Assembly (NCBI GenBank): GCA_045651165.1
Contig: JAZRRX010000013.1
Location: forward strand, 62,001 to 126,000
Length of the DNA: 64,000 bases
From: RGIG4608 sp045651165
Lineage (GTDB): Bacteria; Bacillota; Clostridia; Oscillospirales; CAG-272
Direction: 5' to 3'
Shown: positions 24,046-33,787 of the stretch, one piece after another
Numbering within the stretch: position 1 is the first letter of the stretch
Layout: each line of letters opens with the position of its first letter
Translations under genes and position numbers: made by a program
Notes under the pieces: model-generated
Told to the model about the DNA's origin: nothing
Seen by the model: only the letters and a program-made list of their open reading frames with translations
Databases searched by the model: none

Positions 24046-25403
24046 AAATTCTCCTTTGCCTCGGCCGTTGAGGGAGTAACTTTAAAAAATCTGATAAAGA
24101 ACGGCAATGTAATTATTCCCGTTAAAACATCAGCCACACCCTGCGCCATAATTATACCTTCAAGCCCCCAAAGCGCGCTTGTCAAAAGTAAAACGGGGAT
24201 AAGTACGGCGCCCGAGCGCAATATTGCCATGGAAGATGCCATTGCCGCCTTTCGTATGCTTTGATAAAGCATATTGCAAGCAACTGAAATTGGCAGGAAC
24301 CAAAGTCCAATTGAGGCATATCTCATAGCAGGTGTTCCAACAGCTATAACCTCGATGTCCTTTTGGAAAAGTGAAACGATTGTTGGGGCAAATATAAATC
24401 CAAGAGTCGCAAGTACGCCAACAGCTACTGTTCCAAACACAATAAGGAATTTGCTTCCCTTTTTAACTCTATCATATTCTTTAAGTTCATAATTGAATGA
24501 TGCAAATGGCTGATATCCTTGACCAATTCCCAATCCCACGCACATTACAAATGAAGAATATTTCTGCACTATGCTCATAGCGGCAATTGGTGCATCTCCA
24601 AAGGGTTTAATGAGGTTGTTAAGAAGTCCGTTTGAAATTGAAGTGAGTCCTTGACGGAAAAGTGAAGGCAATCCCATTTTGAAAATATTGAAATAAACCT
24701 CAGCCTCTTTTGCCATAAGTTTGAATGAAATTCTACTTTGCGCATATTTTAAATATAAAGTCAACAATAAAATAAAACTTATAACCTGAGAAACAGCAGT
24801 TGACAAGCCTGCACCGTAAACTCCCATACCAAGAACTTTTATAAGTATATAGTCACCTGCGATATTCAAAATTCCACCCGCGGTAAGACCAAACATAGCA
24901 TAAAATGCCTTCCCCTCATATCTCAATACATTGTTGAGTACGAGTGAACAAATAAGAAACGGACACGAAATGAGTATCCACATGCCATAATCTTTAGCGT
25001 AGGGTAATATGGTTTCAGTACTACCAAGAAATCTTAAAAATGGCTCAAGTAATGCAAGCCCTAACGATGTCATAAGCAACCCCATTGTACCCCCTGCAAC
25101 AAAAGCAGTTGTGGTGTAAGTGGATGCTCTATCAAGATTTCTCAGCGCAAGATATTTTGCCACGAATGTGCCAGAGCCGTGCCCTAACATAAAGGCTATT
25201 GCCTGAATAATGCACTGCAAAGTAAAAAGAATACCCGTAGCAGCCTGCGCGCTATCACCAAGACCACCAACGAAATAAGTATCTGCCATATTATAAATGT
25301 TTGTTATGAGCATGGATATGGTGGTTGGTATTCCTAACGATATTATTATTTTAGAAACCGATTCTTCGGTCATTCTCTTGTGATATGCTTCTGATCTATC
25401 CAT
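24042..25403 (-). CDS. MATE family efflux transporter
   Basis: This 453-residue protein has twelve predicted transmembrane helices and the MATE family features (IISLGIPTTISMLITNIYNMADTYFVGGLG at the N-terminus and a repeated half later). MATE proteins export cationic drugs or metabolites using Na+ or H+ gradients. The substrate cannot be told from sequence. It is the first gene of a two-gene unit with the VTT protein. Confidence 0.9.
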   Translation of the reverse strand: MDRSEAYHKRMTEESVSKIIISLGIPTTISMLITNIYNMADTYFVGGLGDSAQAATGILFTLQCIIQAIAFMLGHGSGTFVAKYLALRNLDRASTYTTTAFVAGGTMGLLMTSLGLALLEPFLRFLGSTETILPYAKDYGMWILISCPFLICSLVLNNVLRYEGKAFYAMFGLTAGGILNIAGDYILIKVLGMGVYGAGLSTAVSQVISFILLLTLYLKYAQSRISFKLMAKEAEVYFNIFKMGLPSLFRQGLTSISNGLLNNLIKPFGDAPIAAMSIVQKYSSFVMCVGLGIGQGYQPFASFNYELKEYDRVKKGSKFLIVFGTVAVGVLATLGFIFAPTIVSLFQKDIEVIAVGTPAMRYASIGLWFLPISVACNMLYQSIRKAAMASSMAILRSGAVLIPVLLLTSALWGLEGIIMAQGVADVLTGIITLPFFIRFFKVTPSTAEAKENL

Positions 25404-25501
25404 TTTATCCTCACTTAATATGTGATTTAATATCTCAATTTATATTTTGCTTAATCTAATTTAATAATATCATATTCCTTTTATTTTGTCAAAGATAAAT
25501 C

Positions 25502-25530
25502 TTGATTTTTTGCTCGATTTATGATAACAT
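25502..25530 (+). promoter_or_regulatory. Promoter of dut
   Basis: TTGATT (25502-25507) and TAACAT (25525-25530) are separated by 17 bases, 35 bases before the dut ATG. Confidence 0.6.
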
Positions 25531-25564
25531 AATAGTATAAAATGCTATCTTTAGGGAGAAAAAT

Positions 25565-26005
25565 ATGAAATATAACGTAAAAATTAAAAAATTAAATCAA
25601 AATGCAATAATTCCCACATACGGTTCTCCTTTTTCTGCTGGCGCTGACCTTTATTCTGCTATGGATGATATAACCATTGCCCCCCACGCAACAACTCTCA
25701 TAAAAACAGGTCTTGCCCTTGAATTGCCCGTGGGATTTGCAGGTCTTATATATGCTAGAAGTGGTCTTGCTTCAAAGCGCGGTCTTGCTCCCGCAAACAA
25801 GGTTGGCGTTATTGACTGCGACTATCGTGGTGAGGTTATGGTAGCACTCCACAATCACAGCGAAACAGAACAAACAGTTGCAAAAGGTGAGCGCATTGCT
25901 CAACTTGTTATAACCCCCTATGTAGTGGCTGATTTCGAGGAAGCGGACGAGCTTTCTGAAACGGTACGCGGTGAGGGTGGCTTTGGATCAACCGGAACAA
26001 AATAA
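25565..26005 (+). CDS. dut: dUTP diphosphatase
   Basis: Dut hydrolyses dUTP to dUMP and PPi, keeping uracil out of DNA. The 146-residue trimeric-type enzyme shows the motifs GSPFSAGADLYSA, ARSGLASKRGL, GVIDCDYRGEV and the C-terminal GEGGFGSTG that closes over the active site. GGGAG precedes the ATG. A hydrolase gene follows 15 bases later. Confidence 0.95.
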   Translation: MKYNVKIKKLNQNAIIPTYGSPFSAGADLYSAMDDITIAPHATTLIKTGLALELPVGFAGLIYARSGLASKRGLAPANKVGVIDCDYRGEVMVALHNHSETEQTVAKGERIAQLVITPYVVADFEEADELSETVRGEGGFGSTGTK

Positions 26006-26020
26006 TTTTTGGAGAAAATT

Positions 26021-26980
26021 ATGAAACGTAAAACAAAATTCGCTCTTGGCACACTCGCCGTGGTTGGTGGAGTTGCCGCAGGATTTGCGATTAACAAGAA
26101 AATAGAAAATCTCGTTGACGAGCATTTGCATCGCGATGGAATTTCCGTTATCAAGCATAATTTGATGAATAAGAAAAATCGTGAAGATTTTGCTAACAAT
26201 CCCGAGGTTATATTGGGACATCTTTTCTATGCAACTACTCCTCAAATAAATATTTCAATTCTAAATAGCGAAGGCAGACATATTAATGCTATGCTCTATA
26301 AACAAGATAACGAATGCTCGAAATATGCCATAGTTGTTCATGGCTATCGTGCATCCGTCAAGTCAGTTTCATATCTTGCCAAAAGATATTTTGAAGCGGG
26401 ATACAATGTAGTCCTTCCCTATCTTCGCGCGCATCTCGGCAGTGATTACGACTATTCAACTATGGGTTGGCATGAACGATTTGACATCGTTGATTGGATA
26501 AATTATATAGATACCACCGATTTGAATGCCAAAATCGTTCTTCACGGTGTTTCAATGGGTGCATCCACTGTTATGATGACTACGGGAGAAAAACTCCCAT
26601 CATCAGTTGTTTGCGCTATTGAGGATTGTGGATATACTTCGGTATATGATGCATACACCTATAAAATACCCAAGATAATGAAAATTCCCGCATTCCCTTG
26701 CATAGATATCTTCAGACGCGCTATAAAGAAAAGAGTTGGCTTTGATATTAAGGAAGCATCTGCACTTGAGCAGGTAAAGAAATCTAACACGCCAACGCTC
26801 TTTATTCACGGCAGTGATGATACAGTCGTGCCTGTAAATATGGTGCATGAGCTTTATCTCTGCGCTTCTTGTGAAAAGGAATTACTCGTTTTCAAACGCG
26901 CTAACCACGAGATGTCAGCACTCCTCTACCCCGATAAATATTGGGGCAAGGTTTGGGAATTTATTGAAAAATATGAATAA
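26021..26980 (+). CDS. Alpha/beta hydrolase
   Basis: This 319-residue protein has an N-terminal hydrophobic segment (LGTLAVVGGVAAGFAI) that may anchor it, then an alpha/beta hydrolase domain. The nucleophile elbow reads GVSMG, the catalytic Asp is in HGSDDTVVP and the His in RANHEMS. The oxyanion region HGYRASVKS follows the first strand. The family includes lipases and peptidases; no substrate is indicated. TTGGAGA fits the ATG at 26021 rather than an in-frame TTG at 26009. It is probably cotranscribed with dut. Confidence 0.82.
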   Translation: MKRKTKFALGTLAVVGGVAAGFAINKKIENLVDEHLHRDGISVIKHNLMNKKNREDFANNPEVILGHLFYATTPQINISILNSEGRHINAMLYKQDNECSKYAIVVHGYRASVKSVSYLAKRYFEAGYNVVLPYLRAHLGSDYDYSTMGWHERFDIVDWINYIDTTDLNAKIVLHGVSMGASTVMMTTGEKLPSSVVCAIEDCGYTSVYDAYTYKIPKIMKIPAFPCIDIFRRAIKKRVGFDIKEASALEQVKKSNTPTLFIHGSDDTVVPVNMVHELYLCASCEKELLVFKRANHEMSALLYPDKYWGKVWEFIEKYE

Positions 26981-26988
26981 AAAATAAT

Positions 26989-27020
26989 AGGAAGCCGTTT
27001 GGCTTCCTTTGTTTTTGTTT
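26989..27020 (+). terminator. Terminator after the hydrolase gene
   Basis: The stem AGGAAGCC/GGCTTCCT with a GTTT loop is followed by a T-rich tail. It also lies at the end of the convergent LRR gene. Confidence 0.75.
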
Positions 27021-27025
27021 AATTA

Positions 27026-28945
27026 TTATGGGTTGTAGTCCCAAACTACAGGAACTGTATTGTCAAGATAATCAACGCAATTCCAAAATTTATTCCATGT
27101 ATCTGGTTTTTCATCCGCTTCACAATATATGGTTGCATTATTACAGAAAAAGAACGAATGCCAACCAATATTCTTTACAGATTTGAAAATAACTATTTTT
27201 TCTATTGAAGATGCATCCCAAAATGCCTCGTCTTGGATACCAATAACTGAATCTGATATTACCACACTTGTTATGCTATTATTATTGCCTCTATAAAAAG
27301 CACATTTAAAAATCTCATATTGTCTATCATTCTCGTATTTAGGCAATACAAGTTCAGTTTCATCGCCAATATATCTTATCAAATACACCTTTGAACCATC
27401 ATCATAAAAAATATAATCATTTACATTAACCAAGTATGATTGTGATTCATCACTACAAATGTGTTCAATATATGAAGGAATATTTACTCCAACTTCAAGT
27501 ATAATTGACGATTTGTTACAAAGTTCAACAAGAGATGTACAATTAACAAACGCACTATTAACAATAGATGTGACGGTAGAAGGAATAGTAACAAACACAA
27601 GGGATCTACATTCCCAAAATGCCGCATGACCAATTTCTAAAAGTCCCTCGGGCATTTGCACATTTACAAGATATTTTGAACCGTAAAATGCATACTGATC
27701 TATTTTAGTAACATGTTGTGGTATTTCAAAGGTATCAGATTTTTTTCCAATCGCGTATTGAATAAGTACTGTACCATCTTTACTATACAAATTACCATCT
27801 ATTGAAGAATATCTATCGCCATCCATATCCGTCGTAATATTAACAAGTGAATCGCAATACTCAAACAATCTATCAACATTTTCAAGACTCTGCGGTATAT
27901 ATATACTCTCAAGTTCTAAACAATGTATAAATGCGGAATCCTCTATGGTTTCTAATCCTTCATTCAAATATATATTCTTCAATGAAGAGCAATAATAAAA
28001 TGCAGTATTGCCAATTTTTCTCAGAGATGCGGGAAAATTGATGGCTTCGAGGGCATAGCAGAGCTTGAATGCCCTTTCGCCAATTTCAGTCAAATCCTCT
28101 GAAAGTGTAACATCTTTTAATGCTGAGCATTTATGAAATGCGTATTCTCCAATTATATTAACCGAATTGGGAATATTTATATCAATTAATGAAATACATT
28201 CTTCAAAAGTTTTCTCATCTATAGAAGTTATGGCATTCGATAAATTAATATTGATTAACGCAATACATTGGGAAAACGCTCCCTCTTCGATAGAAGTTAC
28301 ACTGTTGGGTATATCAATTTGAGTTAATGATATACACCCCGCAAATGCATAAGCACCAATTTCTGTTACTCCATTAGAAATATTTACTTCAGCAAGAGAT
28401 TCACAATATCCAAACGCACCTGTCTCAATTCTATTTAAAGAAGCAGGTATATCAATACTTTTAAGTTTTGGACAATTATTAAAAGCATTCATACCTATGC
28501 TAGTCAATGTACTAGGCAAAGTAACTGTTTCAAGTGCATTGCAACCTAAAAATGCCATCATTTCAATGGTTTTTATTCCTTCAGAAACAACCACTGTTTT
28601 CACAGTATCCGTATAGTGATAATCATGAATACCAACATTTCTCGGCATAAACGAACCTGCCGCTATCGTAGTAATAGGCAATCCATTATGCTCCGCAGGA
28701 ATTACAATCTCGGAGTCCGTACAGTCCCCTCTACCAACGATACTATACTCTGTTCCGGTTTCATTAAGCTTAAGTTCAAGTCCGTTTTCAGTAAAATTGT
28801 CTTTTCCAATAGGTTTATTTAATGGAGTTGTTGATGTAATGCTAGTTTGTATTGGATTGATCACTCCAACAATATAGCAAAACGCTAAGCATAGTATAAA
28901 AATTAAAATACACATCATCAAAAACAAAATTTTAATTTTTTTCAT
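27026..28945 (-). CDS. BspA-like leucine-rich repeat surface protein
   Basis: This 639-residue protein has an N-terminal transmembrane or uncleaved signal segment (about 5-28) and then at least 15 LRR_5/BspA-type repeats of about 23 residues, with units such as LKSIDIPASLNRIETGAFGYC and LTQIDIPNSVTSIEEGAFSQC. BspA-like proteins in gut bacteria bind host or bacterial surface ligands, and copy-number differences arise easily. No cell-wall sorting signal is visible. GGGAGG precedes the ATG. It is a single gene. Confidence 0.85.
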   Translation of the reverse strand: MKKIKILFLMMCILIFILCLAFCYIVGVINPIQTSITSTTPLNKPIGKDNFTENGLELKLNETGTEYSIVGRGDCTDSEIVIPAEHNGLPITTIAAGSFMPRNVGIHDYHYTDTVKTVVVSEGIKTIEMMAFLGCNALETVTLPSTLTSIGMNAFNNCPKLKSIDIPASLNRIETGAFGYCESLAEVNISNGVTEIGAYAFAGCISLTQIDIPNSVTSIEEGAFSQCIALININLSNAITSIDEKTFEECISLIDINIPNSVNIIGEYAFHKCSALKDVTLSEDLTEIGERAFKLCYALEAINFPASLRKIGNTAFYYCSSLKNIYLNEGLETIEDSAFIHCLELESIYIPQSLENVDRLFEYCDSLVNITTDMDGDRYSSIDGNLYSKDGTVLIQYAIGKKSDTFEIPQHVTKIDQYAFYGSKYLVNVQMPEGLLEIGHAAFWECRSLVFVTIPSTVTSIVNSAFVNCTSLVELCNKSSIILEVGVNIPSYIEHICSDESQSYLVNVNDYIFYDDGSKVYLIRYIGDETELVLPKYENDRQYEIFKCAFYRGNNNSITSVVISDSVIGIQDEAFWDASSIEKIVIFKSVKNIGWHSFFFCNNATIYCEADEKPDTWNKFWNCVDYLDNTVPVVWDYNP

Positions 28946-28982
28946 AACATCCCTCCCTATATTTTAGATTATTTGCTATTCA

Positions 28983-29921
28983 TTACGTCTTCTCCTTCGT
29001 CCAACCTTCACCGTGATTTTCATAGGCACGGCTGATAGTAAGAAATGCGCCGGGATCGGCATGATTAATTATATTAATAAGGTCAGAATACTCGCGCATA
29101 CTGAACGAAACTATAAGCATCTTTTTGGACTCTTTGGAATATGCACCAACGACATCAACTATGGTTGCCGTTCTATCAAGCTGCTTGATAATTCCTTTTG
29201 AAATAATCTCATATTCATCAGATACAATTTGTGCAATATATGCTCCATCATTTCCAAGGAACACCTTATCAATCATCATAGCACAAATAAATGCAGAAAC
29301 TATACCAAGCAACGAAAGTACCATATCATCAATAACGAAAATACCAAAAATTACTATGATAGCATCTATGGCAAAAATAATATGGGAACTTTTGATTCTT
29401 TTAAACATCTTTCCAAGCAATAGCGCCAAAACGTCAACACCACCTGTTGAACCACCACCCTTGAAAGCAATCGCACATCCAACACCCACACATGCACCAC
29501 CAAGCGTTGCCGCCAAAAGCACAGAGATATCATGATAGGGAGAATTTTGAATAATAAAATATCCGTGCAACACATTCAATTCGGGATCAACAAGATATGA
29601 ACACCAAACGTACATTATTGGATAAAAAATAGTGGAAATCAAGGTCTTTGCGGCAAAGTTCTTTCCCAAGAATATCCATCCGAGAGCAAACAATCCCCAT
29701 GTCAGCAAGGTAATATAAAAATCCTCACCAAACGATATTGCAAACACTTCCTCAAAAAAAACATCCAAAACAATGGCTATACCCGATACGCCACCTGTAA
29801 CAAGCTCATAGGGTACAAGAAACACAGCAGTACCAAAAGCAAGTATGCCCGTCCCAACAATAACAAATAAGAAGTGTTTTATATACATCCATATATCAAT
29901 TTTGGTTAATTTGATACCCAT
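28983..29921 (-). CDS. YitT family membrane protein (DUF2179)
   Basis: This 312-residue protein has five or more transmembrane helices in its first 200 residues, with VPYELVTGGVSGIAIVL and GGGSTGGVDVLALLL typical of the YitT family, and a C-terminal cytoplasmic DUF2179 domain (VDVVGAYSKESKKMLIVSF). The function is unknown. AAAGGAGG precedes the ATG. It ends 38 bases before the LRR gene on the same strand. Confidence 0.88.
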   Translation of the reverse strand: MGIKLTKIDIWMYIKHFLFVIVGTGILAFGTAVFLVPYELVTGGVSGIAIVLDVFFEEVFAISFGEDFYITLLTWGLFALGWIFLGKNFAAKTLISTIFYPIMYVWCSYLVDPELNVLHGYFIIQNSPYHDISVLLAATLGGACVGVGCAIAFKGGGSTGGVDVLALLLGKMFKRIKSSHIIFAIDAIIVIFGIFVIDDMVLSLLGIVSAFICAMMIDKVFLGNDGAYIAQIVSDEYEIISKGIIKQLDRTATIVDVVGAYSKESKKMLIVSFSMREYSDLINIINHADPGAFLTISRAYENHGEGWTKEKT

Positions 29922-30153
29922 AACATCCTCCTTTCAAAAAGGAAATAACATTTATATCATTAATATTATACACCAATTAATCAACTTTTTCAACAATCAT
30001 TTATCTTTTTTATTATTTTATATAAAAAATATGTTATTTATATTAGCTATACATAAAAGTGATTGATTATTTGTGCATTGTGCTCAAATTTGGAGCTTTT
30101 TAACATTCTTATTAAAGCAAAACAACAAAATTGAGAAATTTTTGTCAAAGGTC

Positions 30154-30182
30154 TTGTATATTTTGCTAAAATGCGATAAAAT
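30154..30182 (+). promoter_or_regulatory. Promoter of gapA
   Basis: TTGTAT (30154-30159) and TAAAAT (30177-30182) are separated by 17 bases. The rest of 29922-30253 is AT-rich with no further feature recognised. A second weaker TAAAAT lies at 30167. Confidence 0.65.
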
Positions 30183-30253
30183 AGATGTGTATGGGAACTT
30201 AACAAGTTCCAAACCATTATTAAAAAATAATTTATTTTATGGAGGACATTAAA

Positions 30254-31279
30254 ATGTCAGTAAAAGTTGCTATTAACGGATTCGGACGTATCGGTCGTCT
30301 TGCATTCCGTCAGATGTTCGGCGCTGAAGGTTACGAAATCGTAGCTATTAACGACCTTACAAGCCCCAAAATGCTCGCTCACCTTCTCAAGTATGACACA
30401 GCTCAGGGTAACTACCTTGCACTTGGTCACACAGTTGAGTCCGATGACGAAGCAGGCACAATCACAGTTGACGGTAAAACACTTAAGATCTATGCTGAAA
30501 AGAACGCAGCTGACTGCCCTTGGGGTGAGCTCGGTGTTGACGTAGTTCTTGAATGCACAGGTTTCTACTGCTCAAAGGAAAAATCTCAGGCACACATCGA
30601 TGCAGGTGCTAAGAAGGTTGTTATCTCTGCTCCCGCAGGTAACGATCTTAAGACAATCGTATTTGGTACAAACAACGAAACACTTACTTCTGATGACACA
30701 ATCATCTCTGCTGCTTCTTGTACAACAAACTGCTTGGCTCCTATGGCTAAGGCTCTTAATGATTATGCTCCCATCCAGAGCGGTATCATGACAACAGTTC
30801 ACGCATACACTGGTGACCAGATGATTCTTGACGGTCCTCACAGAAAGGGTGACCTTCGCCGTGCTCGAGCTGGCGCACAGAACATCGTTCCCAACTCTAC
30901 AGGTGCTGCTAAGGCTATCGGCCTTGTAATTCCTGAGCTCAACGGTAAGCTCATCGGTTCTGCACAGAGAGTTCCCACATGCACAGGTTCTACAACAATC
31001 CTTGTTGCAGTTGTTAAGGGTCAGAACATCACAAAGGACGGCATCAACGCTGCTATGAAGGCTGCTTCTAACGAATCCTTCGGTTACAACACAGACGAAA
31101 TCGTTTCTTCCGACGTTATCGGTATGAGATACGGTTCTCTCTTCGATGCAACACAGACAATGGTTGCTAAGATTGATGACGACACATATCAGGTACAGGT
31201 TGTTTCTTGGTACGACAATGAAAACAGCTACACAAGCCAGATGGTTCGTACAATCAAGTACTTTGCTGAACTTGCTTAA
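30254..31279 (+). CDS. gapA: Glyceraldehyde-3-phosphate dehydrogenase, type I
   Basis: GAPDH oxidises glyceraldehyde 3-phosphate with NAD+ and phosphate in glycolysis. The 341-residue protein has the Rossmann motif INGFGRIGR, Asp at about 34 (INDL) favouring NAD, and the catalytic Cys at about 156 in SAASCTTN. Codon use is strongly biased to one set (CTT, GGT, AAG), as expected for high expression. GGAGG fits the ATG at 30254; a frame extension to 30239 includes the ribosome binding site. It is monocistronic with a strong terminator. Confidence 0.97.
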   Translation: MSVKVAINGFGRIGRLAFRQMFGAEGYEIVAINDLTSPKMLAHLLKYDTAQGNYLALGHTVESDDEAGTITVDGKTLKIYAEKNAADCPWGELGVDVVLECTGFYCSKEKSQAHIDAGAKKVVISAPAGNDLKTIVFGTNNETLTSDDTIISAASCTTNCLAPMAKALNDYAPIQSGIMTTVHAYTGDQMILDGPHRKGDLRRARAGAQNIVPNSTGAAKAIGLVIPELNGKLIGSAQRVPTCTGSTTILVAVVKGQNITKDGINAAMKAASNESFGYNTDEIVSSDVIGMRYGSLFDATQTMVAKIDDDTYQVQVVSWYDNENSYTSQMVRTIKYFAELA

Positions 31280-31292
31280 TTAAATTAAAAAT

Positions 31293-31325
31293 AAAAGCCA
31301 TTGGAAAATTCCAATGGCTTTTTTA
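31293..31325 (+). terminator. Terminator after gapA
   Basis: The perfect stem AAAAGCCATTGGAA/TTCCAATGGCTTTT with an AA loop is followed by Ts. It is also the end of the convergent membrane protein gene. Confidence 0.92.
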
Positions 31326-31865
31326 TTATCTTAAAAACTTATAAATCTTTATTCTATCCCTAATTATCGCGAAATACAAGCTAATTAGCTTCGTGAGTGC
31401 TACATCGTACATAATAAAGGCAAGAATCCCCAGAATATATGTACCGACAAGCAACCAACCACCCTCAAATTCATCGGGGGTGAACAAACTAATCAACCAA
31501 AACATCGCAACAAGTGCCACATTACCCGTAATGAGCTTTATAGTCCAGCGCAAAATTGCCGAATTAAATCGTTCAACGTGCGATTTGATGATGGGATAAA
31601 ATCCCATAAAGCAAGTATAGAATATTGCGGGCGTTTTTTGGGGCAAAAGCAAAAGTGAAAGAATTGAAGTTGCCAAATACGCAAACCAGGCATATTTATA
31701 TCCCATTTCAATAACTATTACTACCACCAAAAGTGAAACTATTGCGCTCATAGTAAGGTCAAGCACCTCAATCGCACATCCAAGATATAGAATAATCACA
31801 GAGAGCGCAACAAGTACGCCAGAGATGACTATTCTTTTATCAAAACTTTGTCTTCTTTTGGCCAT
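31326..31865 (-). CDS. Small multi-pass membrane protein
   Basis: This 179-residue protein starts MAKRRQSFDKRIVISG and has five or so hydrophobic segments. It resembles no family I can name with confidence. The ATG at 31865 is 5 bases after the stop of the DnaJ-domain gene and has no clear ribosome binding site, so translation is probably coupled. A 15-residue longer form overlapping that gene is possible. It is the last gene of the DUF5685-DnaJ unit. Confidence 0.65.
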   Translation of the reverse strand: MAKRRQSFDKRIVISGVLVALSVIILYLGCAIEVLDLTMSAIVSLLVVVIVIEMGYKYAWFAYLATSILSLLLLPQKTPAIFYTCFMGFYPIIKSHVERFNSAILRWTIKLITGNVALVAMFWLISLFTPDEFEGGWLLVGTYILGILAFIMYDVALTKLISLYFAIIRDRIKIYKFLR

Positions 31866-31870
31866 ATTGC

Positions 31871-32485
31871 TTAACAACACGCGATAAGGTCGCCACCCAT
31901 ACATTCGCAACAGCAGTCAGCACAAATAAGAGATGTGCAACAGTCAAGGTCGCAACAACCATTTGACTGATATGTTCTATAAGAGCCGTGTTGCTGACTT
32001 CTTGAACGGAACATATTTCTTGCATTCTGATATTCAAAATTATTAGGGTCAATATTGCAAGCCATATCAAAATATCTCTGCGCATCTGCATAATATCCCT
32101 TTTTCACCATTACACAAGCATAGAGATAATGCCATTCAGCATTTCTTGTGCTTTGTGGTGTTGATATGAGCATCTGCTCTGCTTCAAAAATATTGCCTGA
32201 ATTGATAAGCTGACGAACCTTTGTATAGAATTCACCGTTGCTTGATGTGTTATTAGGGTTAAATCCACCACTATACTGATTGTTCTTCTGCGCACCATTT
32301 CTCATCTTTTGAATTTCATCATAAGCAGAGTTAACCTCTTTCATCTTCTCGTTAGCGAGTTCTGCAAGGTCGCTATCTGCAAACTTATCGGGATGATACT
32401 TTTTAACAAGCGCGCGATATGCGTCTTTTATTTCTTCATCTGTAGCATTGGGTGATACTCCGAGTATCTGATATGGATCTTTCAT
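31871..32485 (-). CDS. DnaJ-domain protein with C-terminal Cys-rich tail
   Basis: This 204-residue protein has a J domain at 1-65 (DPYQILGVSPNATDEEIKDAYRALVKKYHPDK) that includes the HPD motif needed to stimulate DnaK. A tetratricopeptide-like helical segment follows (AEWHYLYACVMVKKGYYADAQRYFDMACNIDP). The tail contains about ten Cys (CCDLDCCTSLICADCCCECMGGD), unusual for a J protein and possibly lipidated or metal-binding. It is not a canonical DnaJ. It overlaps the DUF5685 gene by 4 bases. Confidence 0.82.
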   Translation of the reverse strand: MKDPYQILGVSPNATDEEIKDAYRALVKKYHPDKFADSDLAELANEKMKEVNSAYDEIQKMRNGAQKNNQYSGGFNPNNTSSNGEFYTKVRQLINSGNIFEAEQMLISTPQSTRNAEWHYLYACVMVKKGYYADAQRYFDMACNIDPNNFEYQNARNMFRSRSQQHGSYRTYQSNGCCDLDCCTSLICADCCCECMGGDLIACC

Positions 32486-33405
32486 TGTATTTCTCCTATA
32501 TATGAATTAGTTTTTTTCTTCTTTTTATTTTCTTGTTTTTGTTCTTTTTTGTCCTTCTTTTTGCAAATTCTCTCAACACTCGCAGGCATTCCAAAGCACA
32601 AAATATTTTTAACTATTTCAGAGCGATTTTTGTCACCATCGTCGTCAAGTAATTCAAGCGCTGAAAATGCCAAAGCCAATTCCGCTTCAAGCATTTTAGA
32701 AATGGATAGAAAATCATCATTGGTAAAATCCTTGCCCGAGTAAAGTTCAACAAATGGATTATAGCTTCCGCTTTTTCTATCGCTATCATAATCATCAAAT
32801 GCGTCAACTATGTATATCCAACGACCTATTCTCTTGCCGATATTTAATGCTATCAATTTTTTGTCGCCCTCAAGTTCATATGCCAAAAGTTCTGCCATCA
32901 TATCACCAAACACCTCTGCAGGTGCATCTATTGATGGCACCCTATCTTGCTCAATTTGAGAAATAAGCTCAAGTTTATTTGAGATTAATCCTGCGACTGA
33001 CGGAATTTGGTCAAATGATTTCATATCCATTTTAGAAAATAACGCTTGGCATATCTTGGCAACAAATTGCTTTGTTCCCTTTTCATCATTGACATTATCG
33101 GCAATCTTCTGAAAGGCAAGTTGCGCACCAACGCAAGCAGAATACTCCATCTGTGGATTCATTTTTACTGTTTCTATTTTCTTTATGGGATGTCTTACAC
33201 ATCTCTTTTTGACGAATTCAACCTTTGTTTCCGTAAGAATCTCTCTCAAGAGAACAAAAAATGTTACATCATAACTAAGAGTTACTCTTGACAAGCAACC
33301 CGTACATTTACCCATTGTGTGACAAAGTCCACAATACGTTGCCCTATAATAATCATATTCGCGAATGCGCAAAGAGGGCTTATCAACTATTACATAACCG
33401 AACAT
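32482..33405 (-). CDS. DUF5685 family protein
   Basis: This 307-residue protein begins MFGYVIVDKPSLRIREYDYYRATYCGLCHTMGK, the signature of clostridial DUF5685 proteins. Cys residues at CGLC and CTGC and a later C-R-H motif (KRCVRHP) suggest a metal site, and a helical bundle with an Asp-rich DAFDDYDSD stretch follows. The function is unknown. It stands first in an operon with a J-domain protein and a membrane protein, an arrangement I recall from other Clostridia, which suggests a shared task. Confidence 0.8.
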   Translation of the reverse strand: MFGYVIVDKPSLRIREYDYYRATYCGLCHTMGKCTGCLSRVTLSYDVTFFVLLREILTETKVEFVKKRCVRHPIKKIETVKMNPQMEYSACVGAQLAFQKIADNVNDEKGTKQFVAKICQALFSKMDMKSFDQIPSVAGLISNKLELISQIEQDRVPSIDAPAEVFGDMMAELLAYELEGDKKLIALNIGKRIGRWIYIVDAFDDYDSDRKSGSYNPFVELYSGKDFTNDDFLSISKMLEAELALAFSALELLDDDGDKNRSEIVKNILCFGMPASVERICKKKDKKEQKQENKKKKKTNSYIGEIQ

Positions 33406-33428
33406 ATAATTCCCTCCTTAAATAATTA

Positions 33429-33457
33429 TTGACAACTATCTGTCCGTGTGTTAAAAT
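33429..33457 (+). promoter_or_regulatory. Promoter of the 82-residue protein gene
   Basis: TTGACA (33429-33434) and TAAAAT (33452-33457) are separated by 17 bases. Confidence 0.7.
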
Positions 33458-33490
33458 ATCCATAGAAATTAATCAAATGAGGTAATTACT

Positions 33491-33739
33491 ATGGCAAAAA
33501 TTCAAAAATGGTCTATAGAGCTTGCAGGCGAAATGCACTCGGTAGAATACACTCCACGAAAACTCTTTTCAAAAGCAAAAATAAAGATAAACGACAAAAC
33601 ATACCCTATGCACTCCGCAAAACTTTGTGGAGCAAGTCAAGAGGTGTTTATGCTTGGTAGCGAAAGAGCGATAATTTCAATTGCAAAAAACAAAAAGGCA
33701 ACTCTTTCGGTTGATAACGAATTAATTAAAGAAATTTAA
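33491..33739 (+). CDS. Small hypothetical protein
   Basis: This 82-residue basic protein begins MAKIQKWSIELAGEMHSVEY and has alternating beta-type stretches (AKIKINDKTYPMHSA and ERAIISIAKNKKATLSVDNE). No transmembrane helix, signal peptide or known domain is recognised. GAGGT before the ATG, its own promoter and a terminator-like hairpin after it support a real single gene. Confidence 0.65.
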   Translation: MAKIQKWSIELAGEMHSVEYTPRKLFSKAKIKINDKTYPMHSAKLCGASQEVFMLGSERAIISIAKNKKATLSVDNELIKEI

Positions 33740-33756
33740 TAATTGAATATTCTTTG

Positions 33757-33787
33757 AAGCTCCCTTATCAAAGGGGGCTTTTATTTT
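33757..33787 (+). terminator. Terminator after the small gene
   Basis: AAGCTCCCTT pairs with AAGGGGGCTT (one G-T pair), followed by TTATTTTA. Confidence 0.75.
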
